This document shows, one piece after another, positions 9,520-21,805 of a DNA stretch of 64,000 nt (within the stretch, counting starts at the first letter, position 1; every line of letters starts with the position of its first letter). The stretch covers positions 79,479-143,478 of the forward strand of contig CAWHIX010000013.1 in assembly GCA_963829545.1 (NCBI GenBank). The letters are read 5' to 3'. The notes beneath the pieces are model-generated. The model was not told the origin of the DNA, did not search any database, and was given only the letters and a program-made list of their open reading frames with translations. This stretch comes from JAXGXJ01 sp963829545 (lineage in GTDB: Bacteria > Actinomycetota > Thermoleophilia > RBG-16-64-13). The translations under genes were made by a program, and so were the position numbers.

Positions 9520-10917
9520 ATGGAACGCCCCATCCGCCGCCTCCTTCTCTTCTTCACCATCCTCTTCGTGGCTCTCATCGCGCAACTCACCTACGTTCAG
9601 GTGTATGCCGCTTCCAAGTACAAGGTGCATCCGGCCAACACGCGGGCCATCGAGGAAGAGATGAAGGTGGAGCGCGGCGTGATCACCTCGGCGGATGGGG
9701 TGGAACTCGCCGTCAACCGCAAAGTGGGGCAGTACTTCCTGCGCGAGTACCCGCAAGGGGCCATCGCCTCGCCCTGGCTGGGCTACAACAGCCTCCGGTA
9801 CGGGCGGGCCGGCATCGAACGGGTGTACAACGAGGAACTGTCCGGGCAGTCGGGCCTGCTGGGCATCACCAGCTACTGGGACAGGATCCTGGGTCGCGAG
9901 CACAGGGGGGCCGACCTCAAACTCACCGTCAACATGGTCGTGCAGCGGGTCGCCGCTCAGGCCCTGGGCGACCGGAAGGGCGCTGTCGTGGCTCTCGACC
10001 CGCGGACGGGGGCAGTCCTCGCCATGGTCTCCTATCCCCGCTACGACCCCAATCAGATCGACGAACTCTGGGAGGAGATCACCTCCGACCCGGACAGGCC
10101 GCTTATCAATCGGGCCAACTACGGCCTCTATCCGCCGGGTTCGGTCTTCAAGATCATCGTGGCCGGCGCCGGTCTGCAGGAGGACGCCGTCGAGCCCGAC
10201 ACGGTCTTCGTGGACACGGGATCGGTCATGGCCGGCGGATATGAGGTGAACAACTATGGGGACAGGGTCTACGGTGCGCATACTTTCACCGAGGCCTTCG
10301 CCCTCAGCATCAACACCACCTTTGCCAAGCTCGGCGTGCAGTTGGGCGCCGATACTCTAGCGGCCTACGCGAGCGACTTCGGCTTCGGCGAGACCCCACC
10401 TTGGCGGCTTGGCGGCGCCAAGAGCGTCTTCCCCGATCCGGCGACCATGGACAAGGCCCACGTGGCCCAGGCCTCCATCGGACAGGGGGAGGTTCTTGCC
10501 ACTCCTCTGCAGATGGCCCTGGCCGCCGCGGCGGTCGCCAACGAGGGGCAGATCATGAAGCCGTACATCGTGAGCCAGGTGCTCGACTATCACCAGAACG
10601 TCCTGGAGCAGACCAAGCCTGGGGTATGGCTGACGCCGCTCACGGCTGAGACGGCGGCTCAGATGACGGACCTCATGGTGGAGGTGGTGAACAACGGCAC
10701 GGGAACCGCGGCCGCGATCGCGGGCGTCCAGGTAGCGGGCAAGACAGGTACCGCGGAAGTCGAGAACGGCGAGCCTCACGCCTGGTTCGCCGCCTTCGCG
10801 CCGGCTTCCGACCCGCAGGTGGTGGTGGCCGTGTTGGTGGAGAACGCCGGCACGGGGGGAACGGTAGCCGCCCCCATAGCCCGGGAGGTCATACTGGCCG
10901 CGCTCGGTGTGAGGTAG
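9520..10917 (+). CDS. pbpA: Class B penicillin-binding protein (PbpA-like transpeptidase)
   Basis: A 465-residue protein with one N-terminal membrane helix (about residues 8-26), a short pedestal domain and a C-terminal transpeptidase domain. The three active-site motifs are present: SXXK as SVFK within PPGSVFKI (about residue 208), SXN as SIN (about 265) and KTG in AGKTGTAE (about 407). It crosslinks peptidoglycan and is expected to work with the SEDS protein encoded 44 bp upstream. The start at ATG 9520 is preceded by AGAGG. Confidence 0.94.
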   Translation: MERPIRRLLLFFTILFVALIAQLTYVQVYAASKYKVHPANTRAIEEEMKVERGVITSADGVELAVNRKVGQYFLREYPQGAIASPWLGYNSLRYGRAGIERVYNEELSGQSGLLGITSYWDRILGREHRGADLKLTVNMVVQRVAAQALGDRKGAVVALDPRTGAVLAMVSYPRYDPNQIDELWEEITSDPDRPLINRANYGLYPPGSVFKIIVAGAGLQEDAVEPDTVFVDTGSVMAGGYEVNNYGDRVYGAHTFTEAFALSINTTFAKLGVQLGADTLAAYASDFGFGETPPWRLGGAKSVFPDPATMDKAHVAQASIGQGEVLATPLQMALAAAAVANEGQIMKPYIVSQVLDYHQNVLEQTKPGVWLTPLTAETAAQMTDLMVEVVNNGTGTAAAIAGVQVAGKTGTAEVENGEPHAWFAAFAPASDPQVVVAVLVENAGTGGTVAAPIAREVILAALGVR

Positions 10918-10973
10918 TATTTCCCGCGCGGAGGACGATAGGCGCCTGAGAGGCGCCGGAGGATGTAACTGAC

Positions 10974-13025
10974 TTGATAGGACGCGTGTTCGACGATCGC
11001 TACGAGGTGCTCAGCAAGCTGGGCAGCGGCGGCATGGCCGATGTGTTCCTCGCCAACGACCGGCTGCTGGACCGTCAGGTAGCCCTCAAGATCCTCTCCA
11101 GCCGTTACGCGAACGACGAGCAGTTCATCGAGCGCTTCCGTCGTGAAGCCAGCAGCGCCGCCAGCCTCAACCACCCCAACATCGTGCAGATCTACGATCG
11201 GGGAGAGGCGGAAGGCACCTACTACATCGCGATGGAGTATCTCGAGGGCCGCACTCTCAAAGAGATCATCGTCAAGTACGCCCCTCTGGGCCCCGAACTG
11301 GTGGTCTCTGTCTCCGTCCAGATCCTGGAAGCGCTGCGCTTCGCTCATCGGCGGGACGTCATACACCGCGACATCAAGCCCCAGAACATAATCGTCGACA
11401 ACGAGGGCCGGGTGAAGGTCACCGACTTCGGCATAGCCCGGGCGGGCAGCACGTCGACCATGACCGAAGCGGGCTCTATCCTGGGCACCGCTCACTATCT
11501 GTCGCCCGAGCAGGCGCAGGGCCAGCCGGTCGAGGCCGCTTCTGACCTGTACTCGCTCGGCGTGCTCATGTTCGAGATGGCTACCGGGACCCTGCCCTTC
11601 GACGGCGACAATCCGGTGGCGCTGGCCATGCGTCACGTCCACGACCTGCCGCCGCAACCCCGGACCCTCGTGCCCACCATCCCCGAGAATCTTCAAGCGG
11701 TCATCCTCCACGCCTTGGGCAAGCTTCCCACGGAGCGCTACCTCACGGCGCAACAGTTCCTCGAGGACCTGCGTAGCGTGCAGGAGGGCAAGGAGGTCAA
11801 GATTCCCGCCGCCCATGTGGAGCAGCCCACGCGGGTGATGTCCGCTCCTGCCGCCGCGGTTGCAGGGGCAGCGGCGGGGGCGCAGATGGGGGCTCAGCCC
11901 ACTCAGGTGCGCCGTCACGACCCGGGTGCGGTCATGCACGAGCCTCCTCTGCCCAGCGCCTATCACGACGACTACAACCAGCCGCCGCGCCGGCGCGGCG
12001 GCGGCATCTGGCCCTGGATCCTGGTGCTCATACTCATAGTGGCGTTGGGGGCCGGAGCCTATGCCATGCTCTCCAACTGGACCAGCGCCGACACCGAAGA
12101 CCTGGTCGTGGTGCCTGGCGTCCTGGGACTGAGCGAAAGCGACGCCACCGAGGCTCTGGACATGTTGGGCTTCGAGATCAAGGTGGAGGGCGAGCAGGCA
12201 TCTGCGGACGTTGAAGAGGGACTCGTCGCTCGTCAGGAGCCGGAGGAGGGGACCAAGCAGACCAGCGGGTCGACGGTCAGTGTGTGGCTCTCCTCGGGAG
12301 AGGGCACAGTCGAAGTGCCCAACGTCGTGGGCAAGACCCAGGTCGAGGCAACGGGTGAGTTGCTCGCTCTGGGCCTGCAGGTGTTGCCCAAAGAAGAGGC
12401 CAGCGCCGATCAGGCTCCGGGCACGGTGCTGCGCCAGAACCCGGGGGCCGGCGACGAGGTGAAAGCGGGCGCCGAGGTCACGATCGTGGTGGCGACACAG
12501 GCGAACACCGTCCCGGTCCCGCTTCTCATCGGTCGGAACCAGGAGGCGGCCGTGGCCCTCGTCGAGGGTCTGGGGCTGACCCCCAAGGTCGAGGAGATGG
12601 ATTCCACCGAGGTTGGTGGGACCGTGGTGGACCAGGATCCGGTCGCGGGCCAGCAGGTCGAGCGCGGGGCGGTCGTGACCATCTTCGTGAGCAACGCTCC
12701 CGAGGCCACCACGGTGAAGGTCCCGGCGGTGGTCGGGTTGTCGCGCCAGCAGGCGACGGCCAAGCTGGCCCTCTTTGAACTGGATGCCTACGTGGTCACC
12801 GTGGAGACCCCGGACTACGAGCCGGGGCGGGTGATCGAGCAGGATCCGACTGCGGGTGTGGAGGTCGAGAAGGGCAGCTCGGTCAGGATCAGCGTGGCCG
12901 CGGCTCCGCCCTCCACCACCACGACCACGTTGCCGCCTACGACGACCACGACGGCGCCGCCGACGACGACCACGCAGCCGCCGACCACGCAGCCGCCGCC
13001 CTCGAGCGACACCACGAACTTCTAG
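10974..13025 (+). CDS. pknB: PknB-type Ser/Thr kinase with four PASTA domains
   Basis: A 683-residue kinase. The N-terminal domain has LGSGGMADVF, VALK, HRDIKPQN, DFG and a long activation loop. A juxtamembrane linker precedes one membrane helix (about residues 343-365). Four extracytoplasmic PASTA repeats follow (starting near VPGVLGLSE, VPNVVGKTQ, VPLLIGRNQ and VPAVVGLSR), then a Thr/Pro tail of about 40 residues. PASTA domains sense muropeptides or lipid II, so the kinase couples wall status to phosphorylation of the FHA proteins and SEDS/PBP partners encoded upstream. The start is TTG 10974 with GGAGG 11 bp upstream. It ends the cluster. Confidence 0.95.
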   Translation: MIGRVFDDRYEVLSKLGSGGMADVFLANDRLLDRQVALKILSSRYANDEQFIERFRREASSAASLNHPNIVQIYDRGEAEGTYYIAMEYLEGRTLKEIIVKYAPLGPELVVSVSVQILEALRFAHRRDVIHRDIKPQNIIVDNEGRVKVTDFGIARAGSTSTMTEAGSILGTAHYLSPEQAQGQPVEAASDLYSLGVLMFEMATGTLPFDGDNPVALAMRHVHDLPPQPRTLVPTIPENLQAVILHALGKLPTERYLTAQQFLEDLRSVQEGKEVKIPAAHVEQPTRVMSAPAAAVAGAAAGAQMGAQPTQVRRHDPGAVMHEPPLPSAYHDDYNQPPRRRGGGIWPWILVLILIVALGAGAYAMLSNWTSADTEDLVVVPGVLGLSESDATEALDMLGFEIKVEGEQASADVEEGLVARQEPEEGTKQTSGSTVSVWLSSGEGTVEVPNVVGKTQVEATGELLALGLQVLPKEEASADQAPGTVLRQNPGAGDEVKAGAEVTIVVATQANTVPVPLLIGRNQEAAVALVEGLGLTPKVEEMDSTEVGGTVVDQDPVAGQQVERGAVVTIFVSNAPEATTVKVPAVVGLSRQQATAKLALFELDAYVVTVETPDYEPGRVIEQDPTAGVEVEKGSSVRISVAAAPPSTTTTTLPPTTTTTAPPTTTTQPPTTQPPPSSDTTNF

Positions 13026-13099
13026 CACGCCGTGAGACCGGGCTCTCTCGAGCTCGGTCCCGTCTTGCCCAGACCACACACCGCGAAGTGAGGTAGACA

Positions 13100-16000
13100 G
13101 TGAGGGTAGAGAAGCCCACGTTCCAAGACGTCCTCCTGGGCCTGCAGGAGTTCTGGGCCAAACAGGGGTGCATCGTCTGGCAGCCGCACCACACCGAAGT
13201 GGGGGCGGGTACCTTCAATCCGGCCACCTTCCTCAAGGTCCTGGGCCCCGATCCCTGGCGTGTCGCGTACGTGGAGCCCTCCATCCGCCCCACCGATGGC
13301 CGCTATGGCGAGAACCCCTATCGTCTGGGGCACTACTATCAGTATCAGGTGATCATCAAGCCCTGCCCCGACGATATCCAGGATCTCTACCTGGCCTCCC
13401 TCGAGCACTCTGGGCATCGACCTCTCCCAGCATGACGTTCGCTTCGTGGAGGACGACTGGGAGTCGCCTACGCTGGGTGCCTGGGGCCTGGGGTGGGAGG
13501 TCTGGATCGACGGGATGGAGGCGACCCAGTTCACCTACTTCCAGCAGGTGGGAGGGATCGATCTCGACCCGCCCAGCGCGGAACTCACCTACGGCACCGA
13601 GCGCCTCGCCATGTACCTGCAGGGCGTCGACAGCGTCTTCGATCTGGAGTGGGTGCCGGGCGTGACCTACGGCGACGTGCACAAGAAGAACGAAGCCGAG
13701 TGGTCCGTCTATCACTTCGAGACGGCCGATATAGGTATGTTGCAGAAAGCCTTCACCGACTACGAGCGCGAGGGCGAGCGCTGCCTGGAGAAGGGGTTGG
13801 TCCGAGCGGCCTACGACTTCGTCCTCAAGACGTCGCACACCTTCAACGTACTCGACGCCCGGGGGGCCGTAAGCGTGACCGAGCGCACCGGCTATATCGC
13901 TCGGGTGCGCAACCTGGCCCGCAAGGTAGCGGAGGGGTACGTGCAGCAGTTCGGTGATGCGGCTGCGGCTCCTGAGGCTGCGGACGCCGCGACCTCCGAG
14001 AGCATGCTCAGCCTCGCCGCGACCTCCGAGCTCGCGCGGCCGGACTGGATCTCGCCTGACGATCGGGGGGACCGCGACTTTCTGGTAGAGATCGGCACAG
14101 AAGAGATGCCGGCTTCCGCCTGTCGGGCGGCCATCGACCTGCTGCCCGCCCGGGTGGCGGGGATGTTTGCCGCGGAAGGCATCGAGGTGAAGGCCGAGGA
14201 CGTGCGGGTGTGGGTATCGCCGCGCCGCATCGCCGTGAGTATCGCCAACGTGCCCGGAGAACAGGTGCCCCGGGAGATCGTGCAGCGCGGACCGGCCGTC
14301 GAAGCGGCCTTCGACGCCGAAGGCCGCCCCACCAAGGCCGTCGAGGGCTTCGCCCGCGCCAAAGGCGTGAGCGCGGCCGACCTGGAGGTGCGGGAAGAGG
14401 CGGGACGGAGCTTCGTCTACTACGTGACGCGGAGCGAGAGCCGGGCTACCGCCGCGCTGCTCCCAGAACTGTGCTTGAAGATCGTCCGCGACATGTACTT
14501 CCCCAAGAACATGCGCTGGGGATACCGGGACCTGCGCTTCTCGCGCCCGGTTCGCTGGTTGGTGGCTCTGTGGGGCGAGGATGTAGTGCCCTTCGGTATC
14601 GCCGGCCTCACCTCCGCGCGCTCCAGCCGGGGACATCGCTGGCTGGGCGGTCCCGTCGACATCGCTCGTCCCGCCGACTATCTGGAGGCCATGAGGGCGC
14701 AGGCGGTGATCGCCGACCACGAAGAGCGGGAGCGTCTGCTCTGGTCGGAACTGGAGAGGATGGCCGCCGCGCGGGGTCTCTCCGTCACCGATCCCAACGG
14801 CAAGATGGAAGAGGTCCTCTTCCTGGTCGAGTGGCCAACTGTGGTGGCGGGCGAGTTCGAGAGCCGGCATCTGGCCCTGCCGCCCGAGGTACTCGTGACG
14901 GCCATGCAGTCGCACCAGCGCTACTTCCCCCTCGTCGACGCCCAGGGGACCCTGTCCAGCACCTTCCTCTACGTCAGCAACGGCGATCCCGCCTGGAGCA
15001 CGCAGATCACCGCCGGCAACGAACGTGTGCTCGAGGGCAGGATCGAGGACGCGGAGTTCTCCTTCGAGAAGGACAGAGCCACCGGTCTGGAAGACATGGT
15101 GGCTCAACTCGGCAAGATCGTGTTCCACGAAAAGGCCGGCAGCATGAAGGACAAGGCCGACCGGCTGGTGGCTCTCTGTGCCTACCTGGCGGATGTCGTC
15201 GGCGTGGCACCCGAGGGACGCGAGCGGGCCCTGGAGGCGGCCAGGCTGGCCAAGGCCGACCAGGTTTCGATAATGGTGCGCGAGTTCGCCGACCTGGAAG
15301 GGGTGATGGGGGAGACCTACGCCCTCATGGAGGGTCGTGACAAGGAAGTGGCGCAGGCGCTGCGCGAGCAGTTCTTGCCCGACTCGGCCGGCGGAAGCCC
15401 GCCGGCCACCGTCACCGGGGCGCTGTTGGCCACCGCCGAGAAGGTCGACAACATCACCGCCGCCATCGCGTGTGGGGAACCGCCTTCGGGCTCCAAAGAC
15501 CCGTATGGATTGCGGCGGGCGGCGGCCGGTATGGTGGCCATCGCGCTGCAGCACGGCTTCCGCTACGACGTCCGGCAGTTGGTCGAGCAGTCCTACAGCG
15601 GACTGGAACGCTTCCCCGCTCTTCTGGGGAGGGAGGCCGTGGTGCCCCAGGCCACCGACTTCATCTTCGAGCGTCTGGTGAAGAGCGTCGTCGACGAGGG
15701 GCCTGCTCGTGACACCGTCGAGGCGGTGCTTCCCACGTCCGGCGACTTCGTCGACCTGCGTACCCGCGCGCTCGCCCTGCAGAGGTTCAGAACAGACGAG
15801 CGCTGGGAAGACCTGGTGACCGTGTTCAGCCGGCCGTCCAACCTGGCCAAGAAGCTGCCCGCCGGGTCGGAAGGTGACGACACGGTCGCGGTGTCGCCCG
15901 GACTCTTCGCGCTGGAGGCCGAGCAGGTTCTGTTCGATATGTGGCGGGAGACTGATGGTGCGGTCGACCGGGCTGTCCAGAGCGAAGACTACGGCGACGC

Positions 16001-16163
16001 CCTCGCTGCTCTGGCCGGGCTTCGCCCGGCCCTCGACCGGTACTTCGACGACGTTCTCGTCATGGCCGAGGACGAAGCGGTGCGTTTCAACCGGCTGCGT
16101 CAACTGCGGGCCGTGGCCGAGACGGTGCGCAAGGTCGCGCACCTGGACCTGCTACAGGGCTAG
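13100..16163 (+). CDS. glyQS: Fused glycyl-tRNA synthetase alpha-beta (GlyQS), frameshifted
   Basis: The bacterial tetrameric-type glycyl-tRNA synthetase with both subunits in one chain. About the first 300 residues are GlyQ (TFQDVLLGLQEFWAKQGC near the start, then EDDWESPTLGAWGLGWEVW and QQVGGIDL). A linker at about 13940-14070 leads to GlyS (about 695 residues) with LVEIGTEEMPA, HQRYFPL and a C-terminal anticodon-binding-like domain. The frame changes near 13408-13416, where SLE is followed by LGIDLSQHDV in the next frame; one extra base accounts for it. The start is GTG 13100 after GTGAGG. Fused GlyQS is known in some lineages such as chlamydiae; most actinobacteria instead use the unrelated dimeric GlyRS. 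Confidence 0.92.
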
Positions 16164-16239
16164 AGCCGCCGGCGCGCCTCGTCGCGTTCGGGTGAGGGCG
16201 CCCCAGGGGTTGCCGGCGCCGGGATGGTGGGGGGAAGAA

Positions 16240-16272
16240 AACGGGGCGGCGCCCTTCGGGCGCCGCCCCGTT
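16240..16272 (-). terminator. Intrinsic terminator between convergent glyQS and radical SAM genes
   Basis: A perfect 15-bp stem (16240-16254 with 16258-16272) with loop TTC. On the minus strand it is followed by TTTCTTCC, a U-rich tail that fits termination of the radical SAM transcript. It may also stop glyQS transcription in the other direction. Confidence 0.8.
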
Positions 16273-16340
16273 CACATCTTCGCGTCCCTCCCCGGCCGGC
16301 TCTTGTGGGCACGGACCGCCGGGCAGGTACAGCTTTCCGC

Positions 16341-17816
16341 TTACCGGCTCGCTACCTCTTCGACCAAGTCACCGGCTTCGTCGTCCAACTGGGTCGCGTC
16401 GCGGCCGAGTTGCTTGCGATGCTGGTACTCGGCGTCGGCATTCAGCCAGGCATGCGCCCACGGCATCTCGTTCTCCCAGATAGGGTTGAGCTTGTCGCGA
16501 ACGCTGGCAGAATAGGCATGCAGACCAGGCTGCAGTTCGGTGAGGAGCGTCTCCGCTCCGTCGTGTGTGGGGTAAGCGCCGTTGCGCTCCACGGCCCGTT
16601 TCATGACGCCTGGATGGTCGATGATGGGGCAGGGACGCAGCAGGTTCTTGCCAAAAGGCTGCATCCTGCGCAGATCTTTGAAGAAATCCGAGCAGAGGCA
16701 GTCGAGCAAGGGCTTGTCCTTGATGTTGTCGGTGGCGAAGTGGGCGAAGATGCAGGGCTCCACGTCACCTTTGTTGTTGATATGGATGTACTTCCTGCCG
16801 GCCGACAGGCAACCTCCGGTGAGGGTGCCGTCGCCCCAGAAGTCGGCTACCAGCAAAGGCTTGGTGTTGCGGATGCGCATGACACCGCGGCGTAGCTGGT
16901 CGCGCTGGTCGGGATTGGGCATGAGGCTCAGGTCGGGCTCGCGACCGATGGGCATGTAGGCGAAGTACCAGCCGTAGAAGGCGCCCTTCTCGACCATGAG
17001 GTCGGCGAAGGCATCGGACGTGATCTCGTCGATGTTCTGGCTGGTAGCCGTGGCCGAGAAGGCGAACATGATCCCCCGCTCGCGCAAACGGTCCATGGTA
17101 GCCATGATGCGGTCGTACGTACCTTCGCCGCGACGGGCGTCGGTGGCTTCCCTGCCGCCCTCGATACTGATGGTAGGGCAGACGTTGCCCAACTCGAGGA
17201 TGCGGTCGGCGACACGGTCGTTGATCATCGTGCCGTTCGTGAAGACGAGGAACACCGACTGCGGGTGCCGCTCGATGATGTCGAGCAGGGGCCGGTACAC
17301 GAAGGGTTCGCCACCCAGCATCGTATAGACCCGGGAGCCGATCTCCTCGCCCTGGGTGATGATGCTCTCGACTTCCGCCTCGGTCAGGTCGTCCTCGAAG
17401 TCGTACTCTGCCGCGTAGCAGCCCACACACTGCAGGTTGCAGCGCATGGAGGGACTGATCAGGATGGCCGTGGGTGAAGAGATGCCCCGTTCACGCAGGA
17501 GAGCCTCGGTATACTCCGGGTCCCGCATGAAGAAGTTGGCCATCATTCCGGCAACGAAACGCTTACGTACATTAGGATGAAGATGACGAATGTTTTTGAA
17601 CAGCGTGTTGCCAGGATTGCCGGGGGCGGTGTAGTTCTTCAACCACTCCGCGATCATCTGCTGCTGCGTCGATTTGGCCGTACGTTTTACGGCCGTGTTG
17701 AGACCGCGCATGGCTAGATCGGAACTGCCTACTACGGTAAGGGCCCCCGATATAAGAGAGGCGGTCCGCTCGTAGTCGCGTCGCTCCCGAGCCTGTGCCA
17801 TGGATAGCTCGGGCAT
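16341..17816 (-). CDS. Radical SAM protein with SPASM-like C-terminus
   Basis: A 491-residue protein. About 120 N-terminal residues of unknown function, helical and basic, precede a radical SAM core whose cluster motif is CNLQCVGC (CX3CX2C), followed by GGEP-type residues in MLGGEPF. The C-terminal region has GGCLSAGRKYIHI, a GDVEPC segment and further cysteines (CLC, CP), resembling a SPASM/twitch domain with an extra iron-sulfur cluster. Such enzymes modify peptides, proteins or cofactors; the substrate is unknown and no precursor peptide is evident nearby. A strong AGGAGG-type ribosome-binding site precedes ATG 17816. It is divergent from ppdK. Confidence 0.9.
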   Translation of the reverse strand: MPELSMAQARERRDYERTASLISGALTVVGSSDLAMRGLNTAVKRTAKSTQQQMIAEWLKNYTAPGNPGNTLFKNIRHLHPNVRKRFVAGMMANFFMRDPEYTEALLRERGISSPTAILISPSMRCNLQCVGCYAAEYDFEDDLTEAEVESIITQGEEIGSRVYTMLGGEPFVYRPLLDIIERHPQSVFLVFTNGTMINDRVADRILELGNVCPTISIEGGREATDARRGEGTYDRIMATMDRLRERGIMFAFSATATSQNIDEITSDAFADLMVEKGAFYGWYFAYMPIGREPDLSLMPNPDQRDQLRRGVMRIRNTKPLLVADFWGDGTLTGGCLSAGRKYIHINNKGDVEPCIFAHFATDNIKDKPLLDCLCSDFFKDLRRMQPFGKNLLRPCPIIDHPGVMKRAVERNGAYPTHDGAETLLTELQPGLHAYSASVRDKLNPIWENEMPWAHAWLNADAEYQHRKQLGRDATQLDDEAGDLVEEVASR

Positions 17817-17918
17817 AGATACCTCCTTTCCTCCTTCAGATCATCAAGCACAATCGTGCCCACATGCGTAAACCATAACATAAGCGGGGGATCCCTCGCG
17901 CCTAGCTCTCCTCTTCGC

Positions 17919-17924
17919 TAGAAT
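17919..17924 (+). promoter_or_regulatory. -10 element of the ppdK promoter
   Basis: TAGAAT lies 62 bp before the chosen ppdK start in the gap between the divergent radical SAM and ppdK genes. The matching -35 is weak. Inferred from motif and position only. Confidence 0.35.
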
Positions 17925-17986
17925 CCATCATGGCGACATCTGATCTTGATGGTCCGGATCGGCATTTCGAAGGGAGTTGGTTCTCA

Positions 17987-20650
<2,664 letters not shown>

Positions 20651-20670
20651 GGTCGACGCACACAAGGGCA

Positions 20671-20698
20671 GGGCTGCCGGGGCGCGCCCCGGCAGCCC
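20671..20698. terminator. Perfect 28-bp palindrome between ppdK and dgt
   Basis: GGGCTGCCGGGGCG and its exact complement abut each other. The stem is very stable, but no T-run follows on either strand, so it may act as an mRNA-stabilising or Rho-type pause hairpin rather than a classic terminator. Confidence 0.5.
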
Positions 20699-20724
20699 GG
20701 AGCCCCGGCAAGGCCGGTGAGAGC

Positions 20725-21762
20725 ATGAAGCACGAGAGCCCGGGCAGAGTAGGCCTGTCCGCCGAGATCTTCGAGGCGGGCCTCTCGCGGTGGGCACAAC
20801 GCTCGTCGGCGTCGCGCGGACGGGAACACCCCGAGGAGCCCTGCGGATTGCGCACCGCCTACCAGCGCGATCGCGACCGCATCGTGCACAGCAAGTCGTT
20901 CCGGCGGCTCAAGCACAAGACTCAGGTCTTCATCTCGCCGGAAGGCGACCACTATCGCACCCGTCTCACCCACACGCTGGAGGTCTCGGGCATCGCCCGC
21001 ACCATAGCCCGGGCCTGCCGTCTGAACGAAGACCTGGTGGAGGCTGTGGCTCTGGGCCACGACCTCGGTCACACTCCCTTCGGCCACGCCGGCGAGACCG
21101 TCCTCGACGACATCCTCAAGGCGGAAGGCGCCGGCGGGTTCGAGCACAACGAGCAGAGCGTGCGCGTGGTCGAGGCGCTGGAGCATGAGGGCCGGGGTCT
21201 CAATCTCACCTGGGAGGTCCGCGACGGCATCCGCTGTCACACCGGTGACCGGCTTCCCGCCACCCTCGAGGGCCGGGTGGTGCGCTTCTCCGACCGCATC
21301 GCCTACATCAACCACGACATCGACGATGCTCTGCGGGCCGGGCTCATCACCGCCGCCGATCTTCCCCGCGAGCCCCTCGCTCTTCTGGGCCAGACGGGCA
21401 GCGATCGCATCGACCGGCTGGTGCACGACCTCGTCGACAACAGCTTCGAGACCGGGACTATAATGCAGAGCCCCGATGTCGGGGAGGCGATGGAGTGTCT
21501 GCGCAGCTTTCTCTTCCAGACGGTGTACGCCCGATCTCTGCAGCAGGCGGGCGAGCGCCGGGTGAGGACCATGATCACGCAACTCATGGACTATTTCGTG
21601 AACAACCCGGAGACGTTGCCTTCGCCGCCGCCCGTGGACGGCGACGGCGGACGGATGGCGCTGCTGCGGGCGGCGACGGACCACGTGGCCGGCATGACCG
21701 ACCGCTATGCCCAGCAGGTCTATATGGACCTCTTCGTCCCCAAGTGCTGGGCAGGGCAGTGA
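20725..21762 (+). CDS. dgt: dGTP triphosphohydrolase-like HD protein
   Basis: A 345-residue HD-superfamily protein. Metal and catalytic residues are visible in YRTRLTHTLEV, GHDLGHTPFGHAGE and FEHNEQSVRV. The N-terminus has FRRLKHKTQVF, typical of bacterial dGTPases that cleave dNTPs to the nucleoside and triphosphate. The next genes are dnaG and the primary sigma gene; dgt-dnaG-rpoD is a common order in actinobacteria. ATG 20725 follows GGTGAGAG. The 3' end lies 44 bp before dnaG, suggesting one transcript. Confidence 0.93.
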   Translation: MKHESPGRVGLSAEIFEAGLSRWAQRSSASRGREHPEEPCGLRTAYQRDRDRIVHSKSFRRLKHKTQVFISPEGDHYRTRLTHTLEVSGIARTIARACRLNEDLVEAVALGHDLGHTPFGHAGETVLDDILKAEGAGGFEHNEQSVRVVEALEHEGRGLNLTWEVRDGIRCHTGDRLPATLEGRVVRFSDRIAYINHDIDDALRAGLITAADLPREPLALLGQTGSDRIDRLVHDLVDNSFETGTIMQSPDVGEAMECLRSFLFQTVYARSLQQAGERRVRTMITQLMDYFVNNPETLPSPPPVDGDGGRMALLRAATDHVAGMTDRYAQQVYMDLFVPKCWAGQ

Positions 21763-21805
21763 GCCGGGACCGAGGCGGGGTGGACGTCGAGGATACGCTC
21801 GGGCG

